Below the pieces are notes generated by a model. That model saw nothing but the letters and a program-made list of their open reading frames with translations, was not told the DNA's origin and searched no databases. Shown here in pieces: positions 8,933 to 17,230 of a DNA stretch of 63,143 bases. Positions within the stretch are counted from its first letter, which is position 1; every line of letters starts with the position of its first letter. Made by a program: the position numbers and the translations under genes. The stretch lies in assembly GCA_002256115.1 (NCBI GenBank), contig NKIK01000027.1:1-63143 (forward strand), given 5' to 3'. The stretch is from Burkholderiales bacterium PBB3 (GTDB lineage: Bacteria > Pseudomonadota > Gammaproteobacteria > Burkholderiales > Burkholderiaceae_C).

Positions 8933-9289
8933 ATGCGTCGCCCACAAGGATTCACGTTGATCGAAGTGTTGGTGGCGCTGGGCATAGTCGCCGTGGCTTT
9001 GGCCGCTGGCGCACGCGCGACCGAATCCATTACACGCAATGCAGAACGGCAATCGGACCTGCTGCTGGCCCAAATGTGTGCCGAAAACGCGCTGATTGCG
9101 CTGCGCCTCGCCAAGCAAATGCCAGCCGTTGGGGAAAACACGGCAGCCTGTGAACAAGCTGGGCACACGCTGGACGTCAAGCTCCTGGTACAACCCACGC
9201 CCAACCCAAATTTCTTGCGCATAGAAGCCCAAGTACATGAAAGCGGCATCCCCTTGCTAGCCCTGGCGACCGTGATAGGGCGGTACTAA
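8933..9289 (+). CDS. gspI: Type II secretion minor pseudopilin I
   Basis: 118 residues. A very short leader, MRRPQG, precedes FTLIEVLVALGIVAVAL with the essential glutamate at +5. The ATG lies 1 base after the gspH stop. GspI is the core of the pseudopilus tip complex with GspJ and GspK. Length and the conserved C-terminal region fit the family. It abuts gspJ, whose ATG overlaps its stop codon. Confidence 0.92.
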   Translation: MRRPQGFTLIEVLVALGIVAVALAAGARATESITRNAERQSDLLLAQMCAENALIALRLAKQMPAVGENTAACEQAGHTLDVKLLVQPTPNPNFLRIEAQVHESGIPLLALATVIGRY

Positions 9290-10020
9290 TGGCTATCTCA
9301 GTAACTAGCCTCCGCTTACGCAACGCTGGCTTTACGCTGATTGAGCTTTTGGTAGCCATCGGTGTGATGGCGCTGATGGCGGGCTTGACCTGGCGCGGGC
9401 TTGACGGCATAGCCCGGACACAAGAACGGGTGCAAGCGCGCGCAGACAAACTACTCACGCTGCAAGCGGGCCTGGCGCAGTGGACCTCAGACTTGGACGC
9501 CATCCAACAAATTCCGGGCTTTGACAGCATGGACTGGGATGGCCGGGCCCTGCGCCTGACCCGCCATACCAGCACAGATCTTGGCAGCGGATTGATCGTG
9601 GTTGCCTGGGTACGGCGCGACATCGCAGGCACCGGGCACTGGATCCGCTGGCAGTCACCACCTGTGGTCAGTCGCGAGCAACTGCAGGCAGCTTGGGCGC
9701 GGGCCGCCCAGTGGGGACAAAACCCCAGCGAGGCGGACAAGCGCTTGGAGGTCGTCCTCACCGCACTTCAGGAATGGCGTATTTTTTATTTCCGTGGCGA
9801 CGCCTGGAGCAACCCCTTGTCCAGCGACAGCGCAGCGCCACCGGGACCGCGCTTTGGCGTTGGCCTCGGAAACAACCCCACCGCAGCCCTACCCATCGCG
9901 CCGGGAGCCACGGTCCCCGACGGAGTTCGTATCGTCCTCACGCTTCCGCCCGACGGCCCCGTGGGCGGCACACTCACGCGGGATTGGATTCGGCCTACTT
10001 TGGGCGGTGGCAAATCATGA
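9289..10020 (+). CDS. gspJ: Type II secretion minor pseudopilin J
   Basis: 243 residues. A 14-residue leader ends NAG, followed by FTLIELLVAIGVMALMAGL. The globular part carries GspJ-like elements (DLDAIQQIPGF, DGRALRLTRH, WVRRDIAGTGHWIRW). It forms the tip complex with GspI and GspK. Its ATG overlaps the gspI stop codon, and its stop overlaps the gspK ATG (ATGA), so translation along this operon is tightly coupled. Confidence 0.92.
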   Translation: MAISVTSLRLRNAGFTLIELLVAIGVMALMAGLTWRGLDGIARTQERVQARADKLLTLQAGLAQWTSDLDAIQQIPGFDSMDWDGRALRLTRHTSTDLGSGLIVVAWVRRDIAGTGHWIRWQSPPVVSREQLQAAWARAAQWGQNPSEADKRLEVVLTALQEWRIFYFRGDAWSNPLSSDSAAPPGPRFGVGLGNNPTAALPIAPGATVPDGVRIVLTLPPDGPVGGTLTRDWIRPTLGGGKS

Positions 10021-11003
10021 GGAAGGCACACCAAGGCGCGGCCTTGCTCACCGCCATGCTCACCGTCGCCCTGGTGGCCACTTTGGCCAGTGCGGCACTC
10101 TGGCAACAATGGCGCAGCCTGGAGATTGAGTCCGCCGAACGGGCCCGCATGCAATCGCAATGGATTCTCAATGGCGCACTGGACTGGGCCCGTTTAATTC
10201 TGCGCGAGGATGGGCGGTCCGCAGGTGCAGGTGGCTCACCCGGTGTTGACCACTTGGCAGAGCCCTGGGCCGTCCCGCTGGAAGAAGCCCGCCTGTCCAC
10301 CTTTTTAGCCAGTAGCGGCAGTAACAACGACGCCCTCGATACCTCCACCACACTGTCCCAAACCTTTTTATCCGGCAGCATTACCGACCTGCAGAGCCGC
10401 TTGAACGTGCGCAACCTGGTCGACAAGGGCAAAGTCTCCCAGCCCGCACTGGAAGCATTCACCCGCCTGTTTGTCAAACTGCAAATTCCGGTTGGGGAAT
10501 TGGCGCTGTTGGCGGAAAACCTGCGCTTTGCGCTGGATACCAGCAAAGACAATGGCAACGCCGGGCTGGCCCCGCTGCTGCCCCAGCGCGTCAGCCAGTT
10601 GGTCTGGCTGGGACTGTCAGCCAAGAGCGTGGCCGTGCTCAGCCCCTACATCACGGTCCTGCCGGTGGCCACCCCAGTGAATGTGAATACGGCCGATGTC
10701 ACGGTTCTGGCAGCCGCCATCCCACGCACAGACCCAGCACAGGCACAGCGTTTGGTCACGCTGCGCGAAACCCGGCATTTCCGCTTTGTCGCCGATGTGG
10801 CTACGGCGCTTGGAGTGCCGGAAGCCAATCTCACCGAAGCACAACTCTCCGTGGGGTCCGAGTTCTTTGAAATCCACGGCCAATTGCGCCAAGACAAAAT
10901 CGTGGTACAGCAACAGTCGGTGGTTCGCCGCAAAGACCTGAATGTGGAGGTTCTTTGGACGACGCGCGGCCCCCGCTGGGCTACGACCAGCCCCCTACAA
11001 TGA
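10017..11003 (+). CDS. gspK: Type II secretion minor pseudopilin K
   Basis: 328 residues, by far the largest pseudopilin, as usual for GspK. The leader ends at QGAALLTAMLTVALVATLA; the residue at +5 is not glutamate, the usual exception in this subunit. A helical SAM-like domain follows, with VNVNTADVTVLAA matching the helix-hairpin region. GspK caps the pseudopilus tip and limits its length. The ATG overlaps the gspJ stop (ATGA). Confidence 0.9.
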   Translation: MRKAHQGAALLTAMLTVALVATLASAALWQQWRSLEIESAERARMQSQWILNGALDWARLILREDGRSAGAGGSPGVDHLAEPWAVPLEEARLSTFLASSGSNNDALDTSTTLSQTFLSGSITDLQSRLNVRNLVDKGKVSQPALEAFTRLFVKLQIPVGELALLAENLRFALDTSKDNGNAGLAPLLPQRVSQLVWLGLSAKSVAVLSPYITVLPVATPVNVNTADVTVLAAAIPRTDPAQAQRLVTLRETRHFRFVADVATALGVPEANLTEAQLSVGSEFFEIHGQLRQDKIVVQQQSVVRRKDLNVEVLWTTRGPRWATTSPLQ

Positions 11004-11019
11004 GCCACTCTTCGCACCC

Positions 11020-12273
11020 ATGAGCACACTGATCTTTAAACTTCCGCAGGGTCTGCCCACCCCCACATCGGCCTTGCGCGTGGTTCAGACCGGAAGCCAT
11101 TCCACCGATCTGCCGCGGCATTTCGAAACATCACTGGCGAGCCTGTCCGATGTTCCTGGTACCGAACGCGTGGCCCTGGTGCCCCAGACCCGTCTGTCCT
11201 GGCACCGTGTTGAGTTGCCTGCGGGCACCTTGGACAAGCGGTTTTTCCAAGAGGGCGGCTCTGCCCGGCTGCGCGCGGTGCTAGACGGTTTGCTGGAAGA
11301 GCGCCTGCTGGACGACACCGCGTTGCTGCACTTTGCGCTCGCCCCAGAGGCACAAACCGGCGCGCCGATATGGGTTGCCGCATGTGACCGCAGTTGGCTC
11401 AAGGCGTGGCTGGACGCGTTGGAACAAGGCGGACGCACCGTGAGTCGCATCGTGCCCGAATTCATCCCCACCGGTGCCGATAGCGCCACCCAGCTCCATG
11501 CGCTCGGAGATTCCAACCACCCCATGCTGGTGTGTTGCGGCCCGGCGGGTGTTGCGTCACTTCCCCTAAGCGCCAGTACGCTGCAGTGGCTCCTTGCTGC
11601 CAACACACCAGGCACTGCCGTGCAATGGTGGAGCGAGCCTGGCGTAGCCCACATCGCAGAGCAGCTACTGGGCGCGGCTGTGCCTTTGCAAACCGAAACC
11701 GAGCGCACGGCGATGGCCGCGCAAACAGGATGGGATCTGGCACAGTTTGAGTTCAGTGCCTCCCGGCAAGCGCGCTCGCGCAAACGCTGGTCGTCGGTCT
11801 GGGACACCCTCATGCACAGCCCGGCCTGGCGCGCAGCCCGCTGGTCTGCCGTGGCCATCGTGCTGGCCCATGTAGCGGGCCTGCAAGCCTGGAGCTGGAA
11901 AGAACAAGCCGCCCAAACGGCCAAACGCAATGCGATCGCAGCGGTGCTGACCACCACCTTCCCGGATACCAAGGTGGTGGTAGACGCGCCAGCGCAAATG
12001 GCTCGGTCCGTAGCGCTGCTGCAACGCCAAAGCGGCGCCCCCACAGGCTCCGATATGGAGTCCATGTTGAACCAATTCGGCGCACTGGCACCCGAAACAG
12101 CGGCCCCTGCAGCCATCGAATTTTCGGCCAACGAACTCCGCCTGTCGGGCCTGGACAGCAATGCGGCAGAGTTCTCCAGCCTAGCCGCCAACCTGCAGAC
12201 CCAGGGCTTGCGCGCGCGCTGGGAAGGCAGCACGCTGATTGTCCAATCCGTACCGCCAGGAGCCAAGCCATGA
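11020..12273 (+). CDS. gspL: Type II secretion inner-membrane protein L
   Basis: 417 residues. A cytoplasmic actin-like domain (~1-275; PQTRLSWHRVELPAG), a single membrane helix (~288-310, AVAIVLAHVAGLQAW) and a periplasmic ferredoxin-like domain fit GspL. GspL recruits the GspE ATPase to the membrane and partners GspM. The ATG at 11020 lies 16 bp after gspK; a longer frame starting inside gspK is less likely. It overlaps gspM by 4 bp. Confidence 0.88.
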   Translation: MSTLIFKLPQGLPTPTSALRVVQTGSHSTDLPRHFETSLASLSDVPGTERVALVPQTRLSWHRVELPAGTLDKRFFQEGGSARLRAVLDGLLEERLLDDTALLHFALAPEAQTGAPIWVAACDRSWLKAWLDALEQGGRTVSRIVPEFIPTGADSATQLHALGDSNHPMLVCCGPAGVASLPLSASTLQWLLAANTPGTAVQWWSEPGVAHIAEQLLGAAVPLQTETERTAMAAQTGWDLAQFEFSASRQARSRKRWSSVWDTLMHSPAWRAARWSAVAIVLAHVAGLQAWSWKEQAAQTAKRNAIAAVLTTTFPDTKVVVDAPAQMARSVALLQRQSGAPTGSDMESMLNQFGALAPETAAPAAIEFSANELRLSGLDSNAAEFSSLAANLQTQGLRARWEGSTLIVQSVPPGAKP

Positions 12274-12776
12274 CCGACAGCTCAAACTCGCTCGCGGCCC
12301 GCTTGGGTGCGCGTTGGTCGCAGCTTAAACCCCAAGAGCAACGCGGCATCCAGCTGGCAAGCGCCCTGGCGGTGCTGGTCATCTTGTGGATGACCAGCGT
12401 AGGGCCCAATCTGCAGCAGTGGCGCACCGCCAACGCCAAAGGCCTTGCCCTAGACGCCCAATTGCAGCAAATGCAGGCCCTGCAAGCCCAGGCGCAGGCC
12501 ATCCAAGTCCAGCCCCCGCTGACCTATGACGACGCGGCACTCGCACTCAAACAAGCCACTGTGCAGTTGCTGGCCGGTACGGCGCAACTCAGTATCAATG
12601 GCGACCGTGCCACCGTTACTTTGCAAAACGCCCAGCCCCAGGCCCTGGCGCAATGGCTGACACAGGCCCGACTGAACGCGCGCTGTGTACCTATAGAGGC
12701 CAAGCTGATGCGGGCGACTGCCGGTGGCCCCACGCTCTGGAACGGCACCTTCACCCTGTCTCTGCCCGCCCGATGA
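12270..12776 (+). CDS. gspM: Type II secretion inner-membrane protein M
   Basis: 168 residues. A short cytoplasmic tail, one membrane helix (~29-46, LASALAVLVILWMTSVG), a coiled coil rich in Gln/Ala (~60-85) and a small periplasmic domain: the layout of GspM, which stabilises GspL. The ATG overlaps the gspL stop and the stop overlaps the gspN ATG. Confidence 0.87.
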   Translation: MTDSSNSLAARLGARWSQLKPQEQRGIQLASALAVLVILWMTSVGPNLQQWRTANAKGLALDAQLQQMQALQAQAQAIQVQPPLTYDDAALALKQATVQLLAGTAQLSINGDRATVTLQNAQPQALAQWLTQARLNARCVPIEAKLMRATAGGPTLWNGTFTLSLPAR

Positions 12777-13585
12777 AGCCACGTGCACGGCTATCCCTTC
12801 CCTCTGGGGCCACAACCACCTGGATTTGGGCCTGGGCGGGCGCTGGCTTAGGGGGACTATTGGCGCTGGGCTTCTGGGCACCCGCACACTGGCTGGCCGC
12901 GGCGGGCAGCCAAGCCAGCCAATCGCAGGTGACCTTGCTAAATCCGCGCGGCACGGTGTGGGATGGCACCGCCCAGTTGGCGCTCACGGGCGGCAGCGGC
13001 AGCTCTGACACCGTCGCGCTACCAGGCCGGGTGGAGTGGAAAATTCGCCCGGCGTGGGGCAAGCTGCATTTGCATGTTCTGGCCACCTGCTGCACACCCG
13101 AGCCGTTGCAACTTGAAGTCCAGGCACGCGGTTTGCGCGCAGCCACCCTGACCCTGGCAGACCAGCAATCCACCTGGCCCAGCAGCCTGCTGGTGGGTTT
13201 GGGAACGCCCTGGAATACCTTGCAACTACAAGGCAAGCTCCAGTTGCGTACCACTGGCCTGAGTCTCGACCTGAACCCTGAAACAGCCGCCTTGGCCGGA
13301 CGCGTGCAACTGGATGCAACCCAAGTGTCCTCACGCCTGTCGACTATCAAGCCGATGGGGAGTTACAGGCTCAGTGTGCTGGGCGGGACGACTCCGAGCT
13401 TGCGGCTGGAAACTTTGGAAGGCAGCCTGGAACTCAGCGGCGCGGGGCAGTGGGTCAACTCACGCCTGCGCTTTGAAGGCATTGCCACCGCCCAGGCGGA
13501 CCGGATTGAAGCCCTGTCCAACTTACTAAATATCATCGGACGGCGCAATGGCGCGCAGTCCGTCATTCAATTGGGCTCTCGGTGA
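12773..13585 (+). CDS. gspN: Type II secretion protein N
   Basis: 270 residues with one N-terminal membrane helix (~17-42) and a periplasmic beta-rich domain with the GTVWDGTAQL, RVEWKIRP and GQWVNSRLRFEG elements of T2SSN. GspN is an accessory subunit found in only some type II systems and its role is not settled. The ATG at 12773 overlaps the gspM stop; the stop overlaps the gspD ATG (TGATG). Confidence 0.85.
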   Translation: MKPRARLSLPSGATTTWIWAWAGAGLGGLLALGFWAPAHWLAAAGSQASQSQVTLLNPRGTVWDGTAQLALTGGSGSSDTVALPGRVEWKIRPAWGKLHLHVLATCCTPEPLQLEVQARGLRAATLTLADQQSTWPSSLLVGLGTPWNTLQLQGKLQLRTTGLSLDLNPETAALAGRVQLDATQVSSRLSTIKPMGSYRLSVLGGTTPSLRLETLEGSLELSGAGQWVNSRLRFEGIATAQADRIEALSNLLNIIGRRNGAQSVIQLGSR

Positions 13586-15753
13586 TGGCCCGCCACGTCA
13601 AGGTGATCTCGATGCGAAATCCGCGAAAATCAACACCACTTGCTATATTTTTAGTAGCTGCTCCCGCACTATTCATGGGCTCAACGGGTCTTTTGGCACT
13701 GAATGCATGGGGGCAACCCGCGCCACAGGTGTCTACAGCAAGCACCCCACCAGTCGTCAAGCGCGGCGAACCCATCACGCTGAACTTTACCAACGCAGAC
13801 ATCGAAGCCGTCGCCCGCACTATGGCCACTTTGACGGGCCGCAACGTGGTTGTAGACCCCCGAGTCAAAGGCACTATCACCTTGACCACGGAGCGCCCGG
13901 TATCACCCGCCGCCGCCTACAACCAGTTTTTGGCCATATTGCGTTTGCAGGGCTATACCGTGGTGGATTCGGCGGGCCTGGACAAAATCGTGCCGGAGGC
14001 GGATGCCAAGTTGCAAGGCGGGGGCGTGTTCTCTGGCGACAACCTGGGCAATGGCCAAATCGCGACGCAAATTTTCAAGCTGAACTTTGAGAACGCCAAC
14101 AACCTGGTGCCCATCCTGCGGCCGCTGATCAGCCCCAATAACACCATCAACGTCAACCCCGGCAACAACTCGCTGGTGATCACCGACTATGGCGACAACC
14201 TCAAGCGCCTGGCCAAGATCATTGCCGCCATGGATGTGTCGAATGCCACGGACGTGGAGGTCATACCCGTCAAGCACGCCATTGCAGGCGACTTGGCACC
14301 CCTGGTGCTGCGATTGCTGGAGTCGGGTGGCAGCTCTGGTGCGGCAGTGCCTGGGCAATCAGACGGCTCCTTCAAGACCACGCTGATTGCCGAACCTCGC
14401 AGCAATGCGCTAATTCTGCGGGCCGCCAACCCCGCCCGCGTTGCCTTGGCCAAGTCTTTGATTGCCAAGCTGGACCAGCCCAGCGCCCAGGGTGCCGATG
14501 GCAACATCTACGTGGTCTACCTGAAGAACGCAGATGCGACCAAGCTGGCAGCCACCTTGCGCGCGGCCTTGTCGGGCGAAGTCCGTACGCCCACGGCCAA
14601 TAGTGCGGTAGCCGCTACCGGAGCCGCTGGCGCGGCAGGTGCCGGTGCACCCAGCGGCAGCACAGCCACCAGCCAGTCCAGCACAGGAGGGCAAATCCAG
14701 GCCGACGCATCCACCAACTCCCTGATCATTAGCGCTCCGGAGCCGCAATACCGGCAATTGCGTGCCGTGATCGATAAGCTCGACGCGCGGCGCGCGCAGG
14801 TGTATGTGGAGAGCTTGATAGCGGAAGTCAACGCTGAAAAAGCTGCAGAATTTGGCATCCAGTGGCAAGGTGCGCTGGGAAAAAGCGGTGACACCAACAT
14901 CGGCCTGCTGGGCACCAACTTTACGGTGGGTGGTATCAACCTGATCAAGCTGGCCACCGGTGCGGGGGCCACAGCGCCCTCTACGGGCCTGAATATCGGT
15001 GTCGCCAACAATAGCAATGGCAGCTATGTGTTGGGCTTTCTGGCCCGCTTTCTGCAAACCGATGGCGGTGGCAATATTCTGTCAACGCCCAATTTGCTGA
15101 CGCTGGACAACGAGGAAGCCAAGATTGTGATCGCCCAAAACGTGCCGTTTGTCACCGGCCAATTCACCAATACCGGCGCAGGCGGTACGTCGGGGTCGGT
15201 GAACCCGTTCCAAACTATTGAGCGCAAAGATGTGGGTATCACCCTCAAAGTCAAACCGCAGATCAGCGAAAACGGCACGGTCAAACTGACCATCTACCAA
15301 GAGGTATCCACCATCCAAGCGGGAACCGTGAACTCGGTCAACGGCCCAACGACCAACAAGCGCTCCATCGAATCCAATGTGCTGGTCGCGGATGGCTCAA
15401 TCGTCGTTCTGGGCGGTTTGCTGCAAGACACCTATGAAGGCAACCAGGACGCAGTACCCGGCTTGTCCAGCATTCCGTTTTTGGGTAATTTGTTCAAGTC
15501 TGAGGCCCGCAACCGCAAGAAAACCAACCTGATGGTGTTCTTGCGTCCGGTGGTGGTGCGTGACGGTATGTCCACCGACTCCCTGTCCAACGATCGCTAC
15601 CAGCAAATGCGCGACGCACAGCAGCAAGCCCAACCCACGCCCAGCGTGTTAGTGCCCATCAATGAGGCACCGGTCTTGCCGCCAGCCCCGCCCAATGCAA
15701 CGCAGTTCAAATCGCCCTTTGCCCCTGAGGCCACGCCTCTGAAGCAACCATGA
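13585..15753 (+). CDS. gspD: Type II secretion outer-membrane secretin
   Basis: 722 residues. Signal peptide (~10-40), N0 domain (LNFTNADIEAVARTMATLTG), N1-N3 domains (~110-405, with a Gly/Ala/Ser-rich linker ~340-365) and the secretin core (~415-680) with VPFVTGQFTNT and the closing VLGGLLQDT...VPGLSSIPFLGNLF motif. It forms the outer-membrane gate through which folded substrates leave. The ATG at 13585 overlaps the gspN stop; ATG 13612 is an alternative start. The signal-peptide codons at ~13640-13668 match a dispersed repeat also found in gspF and downstream of the solute-binding protein gene. Confidence 0.95.
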   Translation: MARHVKVISMRNPRKSTPLAIFLVAAPALFMGSTGLLALNAWGQPAPQVSTASTPPVVKRGEPITLNFTNADIEAVARTMATLTGRNVVVDPRVKGTITLTTERPVSPAAAYNQFLAILRLQGYTVVDSAGLDKIVPEADAKLQGGGVFSGDNLGNGQIATQIFKLNFENANNLVPILRPLISPNNTINVNPGNNSLVITDYGDNLKRLAKIIAAMDVSNATDVEVIPVKHAIAGDLAPLVLRLLESGGSSGAAVPGQSDGSFKTTLIAEPRSNALILRAANPARVALAKSLIAKLDQPSAQGADGNIYVVYLKNADATKLAATLRAALSGEVRTPTANSAVAATGAAGAAGAGAPSGSTATSQSSTGGQIQADASTNSLIISAPEPQYRQLRAVIDKLDARRAQVYVESLIAEVNAEKAAEFGIQWQGALGKSGDTNIGLLGTNFTVGGINLIKLATGAGATAPSTGLNIGVANNSNGSYVLGFLARFLQTDGGGNILSTPNLLTLDNEEAKIVIAQNVPFVTGQFTNTGAGGTSGSVNPFQTIERKDVGITLKVKPQISENGTVKLTIYQEVSTIQAGTVNSVNGPTTNKRSIESNVLVADGSIVVLGGLLQDTYEGNQDAVPGLSSIPFLGNLFKSEARNRKKTNLMVFLRPVVVRDGMSTDSLSNDRYQQMRDAQQQAQPTPSVLVPINEAPVLPPAPPNATQFKSPFAPEATPLKQP

Positions 15754-17204
15754 GCGACGGCACATCCCCACCCGCAATGGCCCCCACGGCGCGGTATCCG
15801 CTGCCTTACGCCTTTGCCCGCGCGCAGCAATTGCTTTTGGAAAACCACAACGGTGAACTGACTTTGTGGCTGAACGGCCTGGACACAGGCCCCCAGGCGG
15901 GCGGTATCAGTGAAGTGTTGCGCAAATACACCGTACAAATTTTCGCTGCTGAGTCCCCCGAGCAACTGCGCCAGCGCATTAGCGCGGCCTACGCCCAAAG
16001 CGAATCCAGTGCCGCCACCGTGGTCAGCGAGGTGGAGAGCGACGTCGATCTGTCACGCATGATGCAATCGCTGCCCGCGATTGAAGACTTGCTGGAAACC
16101 AGCGACGACGCGCCCATCATTCGCATGCTCAATGCGCTGCTGACCCAGGCCGCACGCGATGGTGCCAGCGATATTCACATTGAGCCTTACGAACGCCACT
16201 CTGCGGTGCGCTTCCGGGTCGATGGCACGCTGCGCGATGTGGTGCAACCCAACCGGGCGCTGCACGCCGCGCTGATCTCGCGCCTGAAGATCATGGCCGA
16301 GCTGGACATTGCCGAGAAGCGCCTGCCGCAAGACGGCCGTATCAGCCTGCGCATTGGCACCCGCGCGGTGGATGTGCGGGTCAGCACCCTGCCCAGTGCC
16401 CATGGCGAGCGCGCGGTGCTGCGCCTCTTGGACAAGAGCGGTGCCAAACTCAGCCTGGAATCGGTGGGCATGCAGGGCGATGTGCTGGCCCGCTTTGAAC
16501 ACCTGATCGCACAGCCCCACGGCATCATTTTGGTCACCGGCCCCACGGGTTCGGGAAAGACCACCACGTTGTACGCCGCGCTGGAGCGGTTGGACACGCG
16601 CGGCCAAAACATCATGACGGTGGAAGACCCGATTGAATACGAGCTGGCGGGTGTGGGTCAGACCCAGGTGAATGCCAAGATTGACCTCACCTTTGCCAAG
16701 GCTCTGCGCGCCATCCTGCGCCAGGACCCGGACATCATCATGATTGGTGAAATCCGCGACTTTGAGACCGCGCAGATTGCGATTCAGGCATCCCTAACCG
16801 GCCACCTAGTGCTGGCCACATTGCATACCAACGACGCTGCCAGCGCCGTGACGCGGCTGACCGATATGGGCATAGAGCCCTTCCTGCTCAGTTCCTCGCT
16901 GCTCGGCGTGTTGGCCCAGCGGCTGGTGCGCAAGCGCTGCACCCATTGCGCCCCAGCGCTCGGCGGTGTAGGCCCCGGCTGCAACTACTGTGGCCAGACC
17001 GGCTACCAAGGCCGCACTGGCGTGTTTGAGATGTTAGTCACCAATGACGCCATTCGCGCCCAGATTCACAACCAGGCCGGAGAGGCCGAGATCCGCACCG
17101 CTGCGCAACAAGGCGGTATGTCGCTGATGCGCGAAGACGGTGAACGCCTAGTGCAGATGGGCATCACCTCGCGCGAGGAGCTAGTGCGGGTCACCCGGGA
17201 CTAA
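15750..17204 (+). CDS. gspE: Type II secretion ATPase
   Basis: 484 residues. N1E-like domain, then the AAA-type core with Walker A GPTGSGKT (~263-270), Asp box, Walker B (DPDIIMIGEIRD) and His box (TGHLVLATLHTNDA). The C-terminal zinc-binding module is complete, with CTHC (~396) and CNYC (~412). It powers pseudopilus assembly together with GspL and GspF. The ATG overlaps the gspD stop. gspF would normally follow, but here a secreted beta-propeller gene on the other strand lies between. Confidence 0.95.
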   Translation: MSDGTSPPAMAPTARYPLPYAFARAQQLLLENHNGELTLWLNGLDTGPQAGGISEVLRKYTVQIFAAESPEQLRQRISAAYAQSESSAATVVSEVESDVDLSRMMQSLPAIEDLLETSDDAPIIRMLNALLTQAARDGASDIHIEPYERHSAVRFRVDGTLRDVVQPNRALHAALISRLKIMAELDIAEKRLPQDGRISLRIGTRAVDVRVSTLPSAHGERAVLRLLDKSGAKLSLESVGMQGDVLARFEHLIAQPHGIILVTGPTGSGKTTTLYAALERLDTRGQNIMTVEDPIEYELAGVGQTQVNAKIDLTFAKALRAILRQDPDIIMIGEIRDFETAQIAIQASLTGHLVLATLHTNDAASAVTRLTDMGIEPFLLSSSLLGVLAQRLVRKRCTHCAPALGGVGPGCNYCGQTGYQGRTGVFEMLVTNDAIRAQIHNQAGEAEIRTAAQQGGMSLMREDGERLVQMGITSREELVRVTRD

Positions 17205-17205
17205 C

Positions 17206-17222
17206 GAGGCCCTTGGGCCTTT
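17206..17222. terminator. Short inverted repeat between gspE and a convergent gene
   Basis: AGGCCC and GGGCCT form a 6-bp stem with a two-base spacer just after the gspE stop codon. It could end transcription weakly in either direction, but it has no real U tract. Confidence 0.25.
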
Positions 17223-17230
17223 GACCCGGC